A stretch of 64,000 nucleotides of DNA from Tetraselmis striata (taxonomy: Eukaryota > Chlorophyta > Chlorodendrophyceae > Chlorodendrales > Chlorodendraceae): positions 1 through 64,000 of the forward strand of contig VCJN01001874.1 in assembly GCA_006384855.1 (NCBI GenBank), written 5' to 3'. The position numbers and the translations under genes were made by a program. Shown piece after piece: positions 1 through 9,695 of this stretch (positions within the stretch are counted from its first letter, which is position 1; each line of letters opens with the position of its first letter). Below the pieces are notes generated by a model, which ran no database searches, was not told the DNA's origin, and worked only from the letters and a program-made list of their open reading frames with translations.

Positions 1-112
1 ATATACAAATGCATATGCATATACATATGCATATGCATATGCATATGCATTTGCATGTGCATGTGCATGTGCATGTGCATTTGCATGTGCATGTGCATTT
101 GCATGTGCATTT
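1..112. repeat. GCATAT/GCATGT hexamer microsatellite
   Basis: Tandem six-base units, first GCATAT and then GCATGT with occasional TTGCAT variants, fill the first 112 bases. It continues beyond the left edge of the window, so its full length is unknown. No gene is attached to it. Confidence 0.9.
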
Positions 113-1303
113 GAAACATATATATACTTAATATTAATAATAAATTAGAGATACCATGAGGAGATGGAAGGTTCTCCCCCTGCCGTGGGAGGTTTTTATC
201 ACGCTAGCAGGGCCTCGGAGGCCCTGTACTTCACGCTTGGGCCTCTTGCGGCCCTAGCCTCACACGACGGCGACTGCCACCGCATCGGGTGCAATGCCGC
301 AGTTAGGACTCGACCAACCCCTAGCACACCCTAGGGTCTCTTTGCCCGAGGTCGCGGGGCCGTAGGGTCTCCATACCCGGAACACCTGCCCTACCAACCC
401 TGTGTGGGTATCACGTATTGTATAACGCAAGAATCCCCCACTTGCACATAAGGCACCAGGAGGAATCGAACCATGGTCTCTTTGTTCAAAGCATGGTCTC
501 TTGGTTTCAAGCTTCTTAAGTATCAGGAACAGCGTCCGCTACTCCGCTCCGCCGAGCTGGCCGCCCCCTAGCCCGCCACTCAGCGCCATCTAGCCGACCA
601 ATCAGCCAACGTACCGTCACCACTCCGTCCAGAGCACCGGATCTCCCTCGGAACTAGCCATGCAGCTTCGGGTTTTTTTTACCGGTGGTCGTCGTGGTCG
701 CGTGTGACGACGAGGATCCCACGATCGGTCGCGCGGTTAGGGGAACTAACCGAATAACTGTGTGCGTCGAGTCCCTCCCATTCCCACTCGCGCCCTCCAT
801 GACCGGGCAGCACGGAACTGGACGAAGCTGGACGGGACGCTGCATGGTCGGGACGGGACTGCTAGTACGTTCAAGCCCCGCGCCGCAGGCAAGGTCCCCC
901 CCGCGCCCCCCTCCCGCCCCGCCCTCTGTCCTGCCCCCGGTTCGCCGACATGTGGCAAACATCAGAGTTGACCGCAGCTCCATCGCATATTTTCTGGCTC
1001 TATTCGTGCGGTACCCGCCCCCCGGGTTGTCGGCCCTACCCGGCTATCAATGCCACGGGTAGTAGCGTCCCGTAGGTAACTCACGCATGGCAGGCATGTG
1101 TACGTACTAGGCATGCGCATCTCGCAATACAGAGTTTTCTCGCGTGGTATTACATAGCCACATCTCCGCTAGCTTGGCCCCACTATGGGCAGCCACGCGC
1201 CACCGGGTGCAACCGTCACAGTGACGGGGGCTTGCCCTTGGACGGTTGAGCACTTGACCGGGGACGCCAGGGAAATCTACGTCGTGTGTGTTGTTTGGGG
1301 AGT

Positions 1304-1337
<34 letters not shown>

Positions 1338-1629
1338 CTCGCCGCTACTTCATTTTGGCACCGCATCGATCGGGCGTTTAATGGCCGGCCCTCGGCCAGT
1401 CCAGATATTGATCGTGAGTTGCAATCCAATGGGGAAGTTCGCTTTGATGTATACTAAACTCCTGGGTAGGGTGCGCATGTCCGCGAGCGTTGCGGGGGGG
1501 CGGCACCGCCCGTATTGGGATCGCCACGCCACCCGCGTCCCCCCCCCCCCCTCCCCCCCGCCGCCCCCCTCTTCTCCCTTCACTTCATGCCCCCCTATAT
1601 TCCCTCCTCCGCCCGCCCACTTGTGAGTT
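113..1629. other. No gene recognised
   Basis: GC-rich sequence without a convincing gene. Open frames across 650-1060 and 1185-1630 overlap one another in several frames and are Gly- or Pro-rich because they read through homopolymers. None shows a known domain. Confidence 0.6.
1304..1337 (+). repeat. 34-nt poly-G tract
   Basis: An uninterrupted run of 34 G residues, the longest homopolymer in the window. It lies just upstream of the LINE endonuclease remnant, outside any recognisable gene. Its exact length may be affected by sequencing or assembly. Confidence 0.9.
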
Positions 1630-2240
1630 GCGACGCTTCATGTGAATGGGTTATCTTCAAAGGTTGAAGATGTTGGTGCGATGCTGATTGAGCGAGCTGT
1701 AGATGTATTGCTCGTTCTTAAGACTGAAGTGAAGGCGACCGATATGCGGGCGCGCTTCACCGGGTATTCCGACTACTATTCGTTCGGCGACCGCGTGGCA
1801 TTGGACATAGCAGGGTGTTGTGTCTTAGCCGTATCGGGCGCGGGTAGTCGGCACGCCCCACCCATATGTTGGACATGCGTCCGTGTGGGGTAAGGTTGCA
1901 ATGACTCCGCGGCCACTATATTTGTCTCGGCCTATCTACCCACGGCCTCACATGGGGAACAGTAAGGTACCGGTGCCGCCTGCGCGAAGAGCTGGCGCAA
2001 CTCCTTGAGGTATATCTGATGGATTCGATCGTCGTTGGCTGTGGGGGATTGGAACATGGCTGACATGGAGTTGGAGGCTTTGCTTCGGCGTTGGCGGTGT
2101 TTTTCATGCGGTAAAGCCATGTGGCCGCGGGACGCATCGGCGCGCGAACGCGGCATATCCTGGAGGGGCGGCAGCTGCTACGTTCTCGATTACTTTATTG
2201 CATGCCTCCCCCCTCTCTCGCCCTCTGCATGAGTAGACTT
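1630..2240 (+). pseudogene. LINE AP-endonuclease domain remnant
   Basis: Decayed N-terminal endonuclease of a non-LTR retrotransposon. A frame at 1642-1893 reads NGLSSKVEDVGAMLIERAVD, then VLLVLKT and FTGYSDYY, which matches the layout of the APE-type domain (an N-x-x-GL start, then a PDVL.LQET-like strand). In another frame near 2035-2100 the sequence VGDWNMADMELEALL resembles the GDFN motif of the same domain. Frame changes and stops between these blocks show that it is dead. The fragments are in order and on the same strand as the RT pieces at 3090 and 4853, so they are taken as one LINE copy. No catalytic claim is possible. Confidence 0.55.
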
Positions 2241-3089
2241 CTCATGAGACACATCCGATCACTTCCATGTCTTGGTTTTTTACCCTGTGGGCGCAATTTG
2301 TGAGGATGCCCGGCCAACTCCACGGCATGAATGAATGTCTGCAAAGTCCTTTTCCGCAACGGCTTGCGGTGACCCTCCCTCTGAATGATCCAAGCTATTC
2401 CACGATTTCGTAACCGAAAACCCAGTCCCGTTACTCGCCCGCCCTCTAGACGGCAGGTCCTCGGCAGAGCCCCCCCCTCCCCCCCCCCCGGCCTCTTGAC
2501 ACCGGCGCGGGCAAATTCATTCAGGCATTATGGTCGGCGGCGCGCGGGGTAGAGGCGCTGATCAAGCCAATGCGTCGTGGCCTAAGGCCGCCGCTGCAAC
2601 TGCATATCCTAGGGGGATTAATGGTCGGCGCATTGCGTTTATGGCGTGCCGAGGCCCTAGGGGCCTTTGGGATGCCGCTTAGAAACAAAGCGGCACATTA
2701 TGTTGCTGTCGGCACATTATGTTGCTGCACGGCGTAGGGTTAGGACACTGGCACACTATAACCGCCGCCGCCGGAGGGAGGGGGCCGTGCAAAAAACCAT
2801 TCGGGATTTTGAGAATGGAGTTCTGGAACTGGGCGCGCTCTTTTCGTAAGGGGCGGGGTACACTCGAGGGCGCGAGCGACCAGCCAATACGCGCGCGATC
2901 CAATATATCGGTAGTACTTCATACCGAGCTGGACGAAATAAATGCGTGCCAACATAGGCGCCGCACTATCAGGAGCTGCAGTATCGTGACCCCCACCCCC
3001 TAGCACAACGGGTTGCGATATACCGTGCGGCGTGGCAACACCGCCACAGTACACCCCCCCCGCACTAAACGGGGTAAATGGGCCTATAG
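2241..3089 (+). other. Probable LINE spacer between EN and RT remnants
   Basis: Lies between the endonuclease and RT remnants and is probably the connecting region of the same LINE. It holds a broken C tract near 2471-2489. Short frames at 2667-3054 on both strands have no recognisable motif. Confidence 0.35.
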
Positions 3090-3334
3090 CCTAGGAGGAA
3101 CTCGTCAAGATTCTTAGGCGTTTGCAGAATAGGAAGGCCCGGGGGGAGGATGGGATTATTTCGGAGGCTTTAAATTTGACAATACACGCCCGGAATAACC
3201 ATTTTGGTAAGGCGCGTGTACTGCTGGCTTTAATTAAAGGCATATGGACTAAAACGTATACCCACAGCAATGGCGTATCTCGGCCATGGTATCGGTCGTC
3301 GAAGAAAGGCGACGCGACCGTAATGGCCAATTAT
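3090..3334 (+). pseudogene. LINE reverse transcriptase fragment, 5' part
   Basis: The frame beginning near 3122 reads QNRKARGEDGIISEAL and later RSSKKGDATVMANY. These are typical of the N-terminal RT fingers of LINEs, where a K.PG.DGI.AE block precedes an (I/L)PKKGD..D..NYR block. The sequence is cut exactly at the NY of the NYRGIS motif by the tyrosine-recombinase element that starts at 3335. It resumes after 4853, which shows that the LINE was there first. Confidence 0.65.
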
Positions 3335-3513
3335 ATGGTCAGATGTAGTCATCTAGAGGTTTACAGTACTTAGCAATGTTGTACTGTGCACGACCCCCTG
3401 CGGTCGATGCACGGACTAAGGCCTGCCGGCCCGCACCAGCACCACGACCTGAGGGATCCGCCCTCGGGCACCGGCACTCTCTGCTTTGCGCTCGCCTCAA
3501 CCGGCTCGCGCAC
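3335..3513 (+). repeat. Split direct repeat A1
   Basis: About 179 bp, nearly identical to 4551-4728 in direct orientation. Differences are mainly single substitutions and a one-base gap. Left end of the tyrosine-recombinase element. Confidence 0.9.
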
Positions 3514-3543
3514 TAGCAGTCGAGCAGAGTGTCATCTTACTCT

Positions 3544-4115
3544 ATGCCAACTCGGACCCGAGCCGCAGCCTCCCGAGACGCTACACCTTCCCCACCCTGC
3601 GACAGCAGGATGCCCCCTCGCCATGTACCGGAAGACGCCCTAATCGACGACGCCACGGGCGGCGCCACAGCGGCATCTGTCGCGGAATGGGAAAAACGCC
3701 TGACGGCCCACGCGGAAACGCTAGCGACGCGGCTGGCCGAGCAGTTCGAGGCGGCTACGGCCGCCTTACTCGCTCGACTGGCCCTTCCCGTGCAACCGCC
3801 TCCTCCCAAAGGCAGCCAGCCAGCCATTCCCGCGGGCGCGCCTGCGCCCGAGGGTGGTGAGCAAGGAGCGCAAGAGCCCCTTCCTGCTGAGCTGGACGCA
3901 CTCGACACCGAGCTCGAGTACGTCGACTTCGCCTACTTCGGCCAAGTCCCCCCTTCCGGTCTGGAGCCACCCCCAAACGACGGCGACGAGCCTCGCTTAT
4001 GGATTCTGACCGACGACACCGCCGCCCGCGGCCTCGCGGAGCAGCGGGGTCTGACGGCGTACGACAAGTATCTGTATCTTGGCTGTTATGCCTTCTCTCA
4101 GGCCTGCGGCCAATC
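3544..4115 (+). pseudogene. Gag-like N-terminal ORF of the tyrosine-recombinase element
   Basis: Open frame from the ATG at 3544, about 190 residues. It is acidic and Ala/Pro-rich with a likely helical stretch (EWEKRLTAHAETLATRLAEQ), then EYVDFAYFGQ and RGLTAYDKYLYLGCYA. The position directly inside repeat A1 and the composition fit the first ORF of DIRS-order elements, which usually encodes a nucleocapsid-like protein. That assignment is by context; no conserved motif proves it. The frame then runs into sequence that reads better in another frame as recombinase, which marks an internal deletion near 4115. Confidence 0.4.
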
Positions 4116-4119
4116 CTTG

Positions 4120-4448
4120 GCAATACGGCCGTCAATGCAGTGCTGTGTACATTACCCGAGCCGCCCGTCACGCGCACGGCGCCCGCGCCCGGGCTCTGGA
4201 GCGCCCTGGACGGTGTCGATGGCGGCCGAGCCCCACCTCCTTGCCGCCCTCTCTCCGGCGCCGGCCTGCCGACCAAGTTTTGGAGCGTCTCCCCGCTGGC
4301 GGAGCCGTCCGCCGCTTGGTCCTTTTCAGCCACTCCCACTGACTGGCTGCGGGACGCCTGCCTGGCGGCGGGCGCCCAGCCGCCCCCCAGTGTCACGTGG
4401 GCATCGCACAGCTTGCGCAAAGGCGCGGCCCCGGCAGCGAGCGGCTAG
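4120..4448 (+). pseudogene. C-terminal fragment of a tyrosine recombinase
   Basis: In the frame ending at the stop at 4446-4448 the sequence reads GLPTKFWSVSPLAEPS and then VTWASHSLRKGAAPAASG. The W-x-SHSLRKGAA block is the H-x-x-R motif of the tyrosine recombinases carried by DIRS-order elements in algae and fungi. The frame stops soon after it, so the catalytic Tyr that should follow is missing, and the N-terminal catalytic Arg region is also absent. It can only be a non-functional remnant. It sits between the gag-like part and repeat B1, its normal 3' position. Confidence 0.6.
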
Positions 4449-4550
4449 GCTGCGGTTCTGCTCCTAGCTCGTCCCCGTCCGGCCGCTACACTTCGCTACC
4501 TGTGCAAGCCTTTGGCTTTCTTCTCAGGCAAATCGTGCCTCCTTGGGTAA

Positions 4551-4728
4551 ATGGTCAGATGTAGTCATTTAGAAGTTTACAGTACTTAGCAATGTTGTAC
4601 TGCGCACGACCCCCGCGGTCGACGCACGGACTAAGGCCTGCCGGCCCGCACCAGCACCACGACCTGAGGGATCCACCCTCGGGCACCGGCACTCTCTGCT
4701 TTGCGCTCGCCTCAACCGGCTCGCGCAC
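4551..4728 (+). repeat. Split direct repeat A2
   Basis: Second copy of the 178-bp repeat A. It is directly preceded by B1 (about 4526-4552, containing GCAAATCGTGCCTCCTTGGG). B2 at about 4824-4852 repeats B1 with one substitution. Confidence 0.85.
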
Positions 4729-4852
4729 CCACCCACCCTCAGCCATATTTCTGCGCTAGGAGACACCCATGCCAAGCATGTGGTTCTCGTCTTAGCCTCC
4801 AATGTAAGCGAGCTGACATTCTTTGGCAAATCGTGTCTCCTTGGGTAAATGG

Positions 4853-5330
4853 GTATTTTGATTTATGTAGGGATGTCTCCGTGAAACTCCTTATGCCCGT
4901 ATAATAATTACCCAACGCATGCATGGCGGCTGCCATGCTAGAAGGGTAATCCGCCGTTGGCAAGCGGGGTTATTCATTCGGGATGAGGAGGTCCCCATGA
5001 TGGTCACCAGCTTCTTCGATATCGCGGATCGTTGCCAAGCGTTAGGTCTACCCAAGCGGGATTTCTCAACTTAAGAAGGCATATGACACCTGCCGTTTCA
5101 GCTTTTACTTTTGTTCCTAAAACTACAAGCAATATAGGAAGTATTACGGGTCGTACGCTCAACTTCATTAAGATTCATATATATTGGGATGGTATGGTAC
5201 GGGTTGACATGGTTGGCCCCGACGGAAACGCTATAAGACTCCATATCCATAGAGCGTGGCGGACTCCGGGGCCATCCTATTTAACATGTGCATTACCAAT
5301 TTATTCGACGGGATAAAACATCTGGATAGG
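4853..5330 (+). pseudogene. LINE reverse transcriptase fragment, palm part
   Basis: Continuation of the RT interrupted at 3335. Readable blocks, in more than one frame, are CRDVSVKLL, TSFDIADRCQALGLP, FLNL followed by a KKAYDT-like stretch (motif A, shifted by an indel), GRTLNFIKIHIYWDGMVRV, and LFNMCITNLFDGIKHLDRV, which follows a decayed motif B. Several indels separate the blocks. The order and strand match a normal LINE RT, with the YxDD region decayed beyond recognition. Confidence 0.6.
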
Positions 5331-6632
5331 GTGTGACGTTCTAGGGTGCACCAACGCATTAGCGGCAAAACATCGTACGTACTAGACATATATGCGCACA
5401 TTTCAAATCCACGTCTGTGATACATCCGTGAAGCTTTCGTGTACGACAGGAAAATAGAAATATGCAATGCCGACTTAGAGTATCTATTATTGTGGAATTA
5501 TAGATACTGACACGTTTCGTCTAAACAAGCCGTTTATAACATCGTTCACCCTTTCAATTTTCTGGGTTTAGCCTTCCCGTTTCACATAGGGACAGCTCGC
5601 ACATATTATCTCGGACCTTGAATCTGTAAGCATAAAAAGTACGCCTATGTGCCGATTACGTACGCTGTAGCCTCTAGGAGAAAAGCAAACACTACGGATG
5701 CCGGGTCGGATCTACGTGGACAACGCTGCTGGTCTCACATGCTCGTTATTCGATAACCTAGTACGTGCAAGGTTCGCCCACGTTTCCCAATGGGGTTTGG
5801 GGTACTCAAGTGTGGGGCGATGGCATGAGGCGGATACCTCGACGCGACCGCGTTACGCAAACAAGCTGCCCGATTGCAGCTTGGGAGGGAACGCGTACCG
5901 GTTGTAAATAAATATATGTATTGTTATGCGGGACACTAAGTACTACGCATTTAAGTATGAGGTAATAGTCGGTGGACGGGACATGATTCCTATGAATGTG
6001 CGTGTGTCCGTCGTTAAAACATGTGTAGTTCCACTTCTACCTTTCCAGTGTGAAGTGTGCGGAATGGATAAATCCAGCGGCGCAAATACATTTATAAACC
6101 GTGCTCATTCAGTGCTTGCGGTGCCTTACTAGCTAGGTGGGTAACAAATTCCATGGGGTGGCCAATGGACCGATGATGCGGGAATTATATATTTCGCCCA
6201 TAGAGGCTACATCGCGCTATGGCCGTTGCGGCGCGGGCTCGGGCGTCCCTGAAAGCATCCGACTTGAGTACATGTATAAACCACTTAGTAGATCGACCAA
6301 GTCGGGCCTTGCGCCCTAATAACACGTGGACGTCGGGGACTATGCAATGGCGGTAGATCGACTACCTAGGGCGAACGTAGGGCTAGCTAAGGGGGCGCAC
6401 TTTCCACTTGAGTGGAGGTCACTAGCTGCGTGCGATGCCGCTAAACAAGTACATGCATCGGTGTGGGCGCGTTACGAATCGTCCGCACCGTTAGCCCGTA
6501 CTAACACACGGGCTATGTAAGCTCGTGCGTCTTATGCGTCAAACCCATTGCCACAATATGGCACGGGTGTCCCCGCGGCGGTGGTGGCCATGCTTTACAT
6601 TATACAATTACGCACCAGAGGATTTACCATTG
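5331..6632 (+). pseudogene. LINE post-RT (thumb/connection) remnant
   Basis: Several consecutive frames (5698-5907, 5926-6132, 6137-6319, 6326-6520) read like one decayed protein. The clearest is 5926-6132: VRVSVVKTCVVPLLPFQCEV then CGMDKSSGAN and FINRAHSVL, which is the usual region C-terminal to LINE RT. The stretch 6440-6632 is matched by 21430-21630 in a second copy of the same LINE, including TGTGGGCGCGTTA and TTATGCGTCAAACCC. The copy is cut at 6633-6636 by the LTR element. Confidence 0.55.
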
Positions 6633-6636
6633 TCCG

Positions 6637-6874
6637 TGTGACAATTATACGAGTACGAGAGACTACGAGTTAGTACCTGACTGTGTGTACTAGTACAATG
6701 TGTACCTGTGACTACGGGTATATGTACTGTACAATGCTGCCATGTAAGTGGAAAGCGTTGTGATAAACAATTGTTCTATTCTGAAAAACACTGTAGCCTC
6801 TCGCCTCTGCGCCACCACTGCACATACACCCACCTTTTTTGTCTTTGAGTCTCTATCCTGTTGAGACCGTCTCA
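6637..6874 (+). repeat. 5' LTR
   Basis: 238 bp, TGTGACAATTATACG at the start and CCGTCTCA at the end. The match to the right LTR runs over the whole length with scattered substitutions and small indels, so the insertion is not very recent. Confidence 0.8.
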
Positions 6875-6875
6875 C

Positions 6876-6890
6876 TGGCTTCAGAGCCGG
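6876..6890 (+). other. Primer-binding site resembling tRNA-iMet
   Basis: TGGCTTCAGAGCCGG starts one base after the 5' LTR. It matches the classical plant-type initiator-Met primer site (TGGTATCAGAGCC...) at all but two positions. This supports both the LTR call and the + orientation. Confidence 0.65.
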
Positions 6891-6892
6891 TT

Positions 6893-6965
6893 TGATACCG
6901 CTGAATTGTTACAAGGCGCCGTCATCCTAATGTGAGGGTCACCGGTTCGAACCCCGCTGATCACA
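6893..6965 (+). tRNA. tRNA-like sequence beside the primer site
   Basis: Contains a B-box-like GGTTCGAACCCCGC and an upstream A-box-like segment ending AAGGCGCC. The possible D-arm is CGCT/GGCG and the anticodon stem is imperfect, with AAT in the loop if the usual spacing holds. The acceptor stem does not pair well. It is therefore a degenerate tRNA-like or SINE-like sequence, not a confident functional tRNA gene. Confidence 0.35.
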
Positions 6966-7290
6966 GCGCAGTTTTTGGCCTAAAATTGGGACATTTTACC
7001 GTTCGCGTACAGGTGTACCAATGTAACACCCCCTTAGCATGCCCGTAGGTACCCCGCACATGCATGATACTATCATACCTAGCCCGTACAGTGTGTACGG
7101 GACCCTGGGGGCCGTACGTGGTCGGGGGGTTGCCCAGCGGCGCGGCCGCTGGGCGGCGGCGGCGGTACGCGCTGGGCCAGGGCGGCGGTGGTCGGTCGCT
7201 GGACCGGCGCATGCCGTGCATGCGCCAGGTGGTCCAGACACCGATACTACGTACGGCTCTCAATCCTACACGCCTCCCAACATCATCGCT

Positions 7291-7398
7291 ATGGCCTTCA
7301 AGACTAAGAAGCAGCGAGCTGCAGAACGGCGCGAGCGCCGGCAGGCAACGGAGAATGCGACTACCAATGCGGGCAGCGGGGCGGCAGCAGCAACATAA
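7291..7398 (+). CDS. Small basic ORF in LTR element
   Basis: Thirty-five codons from an ATG, starting MAFKTKKQRAAERRERRQAT, then an Ala-rich end. It is strongly basic and helical in appearance. It lies just upstream of the 92-residue ORF at 7425 in the same orientation and could be a piece of the same decayed or spliced gene. No family recognised. Confidence 0.25.
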   Translation: MAFKTKKQRAAERRERRQATENATTNAGSGAAAAT

Positions 7399-7424
7399 AA
7401 TGGTGCAGCCAAGGGGCTGAAGCC

Positions 7425-7703
7425 ATGCATCAGATGACCAAATTCTTTGCTAGAAAGCGGTCTGCTAGAAAGGGCAATGTGTCTGGGGTGGTGATGAGCC
7501 GGCTGCACATGTCGCTGAAGTACCGCGGCAAGCCATCCCGCAGGCAGCATGGCCGGCGAAAGGGCAGGCCTGTCACTGGCACTGGCCATGTGTCAAAGGC
7601 CAAAAGGGAGGGGCATGTGCAGGCACAAGCCAGCTTGCAGCACAAGTACCCCTCCCACCAGTTCAACCAGTCCCGTGCACTGAAACGTGCAAAGATGGAA
7701 TGA
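7425..7703 (+). CDS. Basic 92-residue ORF in LTR element
   Basis: Runs from ATG to stop as 92 residues rich in Lys, Arg, His, Gln and Ser: MHQMTKFFARKRSARKGN near the start and KAKREGHVQAQASLQHKYPS further on. There are no hydrophobic segments, no Cys/His cluster and no recognised domain. The composition suggests nucleic-acid or nucleolar binding, but that is only inference. It is convergent with the minus-strand gene ending at 7773, about 70 bp away. The tail-to-tail layout resembles that of a two-gene DNA transposon. Could be a transposon-encoded small protein or an exon. Confidence 0.35.
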   Translation: MHQMTKFFARKRSARKGNVSGVVMSRLHMSLKYRGKPSRRQHGRRKGRPVTGTGHVSKAKREGHVQAQASLQHKYPSHQFNQSRALKRAKME

Positions 7704-7772
7704 AACTTTTGTAATGAATAACATTGTTACATTCCCACGGCTGCCTAGTCGCCTCACAGCTACAACCGCCAG

Positions 7773-9173
7773 CTAGCGCCTCCTCCGCTTTGAACGCCTC
7801 AGCATGGCGTTCTCTCGCCGCCGCATAAAGTCAGTTAGCCAGTGATCATATTGATATGGCGTTTTAGCAGGGGGAGGGGGGGGGGACTTCTGACATCTCC
7901 ATGACATTCTTCACTCCCGCTGCCTGGTGCATGCCGTTAAACATTGGGGCCTTGCTGGGCGAATACTGATGGAACTTTGTTAGGTTGGCTCGCCCATCTG
8001 GCATGACAAGCTGCCGCAGCCACTCGTTCCGCTTCTCCAGGTGGGCCTCCTCCTGCTTCTTCTTCGCTGCCAGTGCCACCTTCTTTGCATCCCTCGCAGC
8101 CTGCTCTGCCAGCATACGCTTGCCATCTGCAAGCGTGTCAAAGCCTGCTTTTGCTTTAGTGAGGAGAGGGTGCTGGAACACCCTCGCTGTGGCAGGCATG
8201 CGTGGCAAAAAGCCTTTCTGTCCCACCCCTGCCTCATGGTGGGCTCCGGGAACTTCCAGGTGGCTGCCGCATTAAGTAGGTGCTGCACGTGCGGCAGCTC
8301 TAGCTGCGCGATAAATATCTCCGGTTCCTGTAGCAAAGACTGCTGGAACTTGAACTGCACATAGTCCCGTTGGCTGCAGGCCCAAGGGGGGATGTGTGGG
8401 TACCTAGAGAGACTTGCTGTCTCTATCTGGAGACGTGTCAAGTGGGTGGGCGGCTGACATCTTGGGCTTGCAGGTGGTTGGTGGGTCCTTAATGACCACC
8501 ACCTTTGCTGTGCTGAACGTGAAGGTTAGCTCTGACGAGATAACGCCGTTGGGGTTCTTCCAGGTCCGCTCCACAAGGGTCCCAGGCGGCACCATAATCT
8601 TGAGGCTGTTTCTTCTCCGCTGATGTTCCCATAACCCTTGTCCTTGCCCGTCTGGCGGATGTGATGACACCCGCCCAACAGCTCCATCGCGCGATAAGTG
8701 TGGAAGTTCCATCCGGGCACCTTGCAGCCCACCCCCGGCTTCTCGCAACTGCCACGCTCGCAGTATCTCACCACGCGCAGCTCCCTGTCCCATGGGTCAC
8801 TGCCCTTGCTTGCGTCGCTCTGTACGTGAGCCATCCAGGTGGTCATCAGCCTGGGGGGGTGGGGGGGGGGGGGGGGGGGGGGGAAGCCGCGAAGCTTGAC
8901 GCTCTTCGCCGCGTTGGAAATCTTGAAGTCGCGACCCATCTCCTCGAAGCAGGCGGCATGGAAGAGTGTCTCCCATTCTTCCTGCTCCACGAGGTCCACT
9001 GACGCTACCAGAGGGCCTAGGCAGTTGCTGCACGAGTGGTTGACCCAGCGGGTGGGCTGCGATCCGTACTCGTCGTTGAACTGCTCGAAAAGGCAAAATA
9101 GACATCGGCCCTTTTGCTGCAGCGCGGGGGCGGCTGCTGCCGCCATAGCCAACTGTAGCAAAACAACCACCAA
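7773..9173 (-). pseudogene. Cys/His-rich multi-block gene inside the LTR element
   Basis: Minus-strand blocks in transcript order: 9146-8883 (start MAAAAAPALQQKGRCLFCLF, then HSCSNCLG and HAACFEEMGRDF, a likely zinc site of the C-x2-C...C-x2-C type); 8851-8640 (WMAHVQSD, CERGSCEK); 8620-8410 (KIMVPPGTLVERTWKNP, SELTFTFSTAKVVVIKD); 8400-8230 (DYVQFKFQQSLLQEPEIFIA); 8226-7876 (a long Lys/Glu/Ala helix, AAKKKQEEAHLEKRNEWLRQ); and a basic tail ending at 7773. The blocks change frame, so either introns or indels are present. The last change falls in a 10-C run. No family recognised. The gene lies antisense to its host LTR element. Confidence 0.4.
8861..8883 (+). repeat. 23-nt poly-G tract (poly-C on the coding strand)
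   Basis: Lies inside the antisense gene, between the Cys/His-rich block and the WMAHVQSD block, which are in the same frame on either side. Read through, it would give a run of prolines. A preceding 7-G run at 8853-8859 is separated by one T. A CAG follows on the coding strand, so it could be an intron end. Confidence 0.85.
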
Positions 9174-9667
9174 AGGGGTGGTCAGGCGAACGCCTATTTC
9201 TCTGTCGAAACGACTAAACTCCCCAAACCCCCACGTAGCTAGCCAGGTTTGGTACTAAGGAAGGTGTTTCGGAAAAAACGGCCACCGCATCGGAGGTCTA
9301 CATGGAGCCGTGTGATTTACCAGCAGGTGCGGTTGGGTGGGTGAGTCGGCAAATATAGGACGCGGATCACACCTGCAGCCGCCAGCCGCTCGCCGTTCAG
9401 ACGGCTGACGCCACCTCCGCACGACTGCTCGCACCCGGTGCCAAGTTGTAGGGTTGAGAGCGCACTCCTCCAGTTTGGTCACCAGTCGCGACCACACGGG
9501 GACGCACGGTCAGGGTGGTTGGTCATGGGTCGAGGCGTGAGTAGGTTCTGCCGCAACGCCGCAAGGGAGGCCGTATTCGTACTCGTTGTCCCGCGAGTAC
9601 GCTATATTAAAATGTCCGCGCGTAGTATACGAGGATATGCTGTGATGTCGAGAGTTGAATTCTCGCC

Positions 9668-9685
9668 GGGGGGGGGGGGGGGGGG
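9668..9685 (+). other. G-run serving as polypurine tract
   Basis: Eighteen G residues followed by CGGAATGTAG, directly upstream of the 3' LTR at 9696. The position fits a polypurine tract for plus-strand priming. Confidence 0.5.
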
Positions 9686-9695
9686 CGGAATGTAG

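Larger units (their letters stand above)
3335..4852 (+). mobile_element. Deleted PAT/Ngaro-like tyrosine-recombinase retroelement
   Basis: A 1.5-kb element inserted in a LINE RT. It shows the A1-body-B1-A2-B2 split direct repeat layout described for Ngaro and PAT/kangaroo-type DIRS-order elements: A1 at 3335-3513, B1 at about 4526-4552, A2 at 4551-4728, B2 at about 4824-4852. ATGG occurs at the outer left end, at the B1/A2 junction and at the right end, as expected from a circular intermediate. The body carries a gag-like N-terminal frame and the tail of a tyrosine recombinase. There is no room for RT or RNase H, so it is an internal-deletion derivative that would need help in trans. No target duplication is evident, which fits recombinase integration. 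Confidence 0.65.

Noticed and set aside
440..500. tRNA-like stretch with GAATCGAACCATGGTC
   Set aside because: Only a B-box-like string on one strand. No D-arm or acceptor pairing found at the right distance.
1185..1626. Gly-rich and Pro-rich ORFs over the poly-G tract
   Set aside because: Produced by the homopolymer. Overlapping frames on both strands; no start context or domain.
3755..4420. 221-residue minus-strand ORF
   Set aside because: Antisense to the gag-like and recombinase sequence. Arg/Gly-rich composition of a GC-rich shadow.
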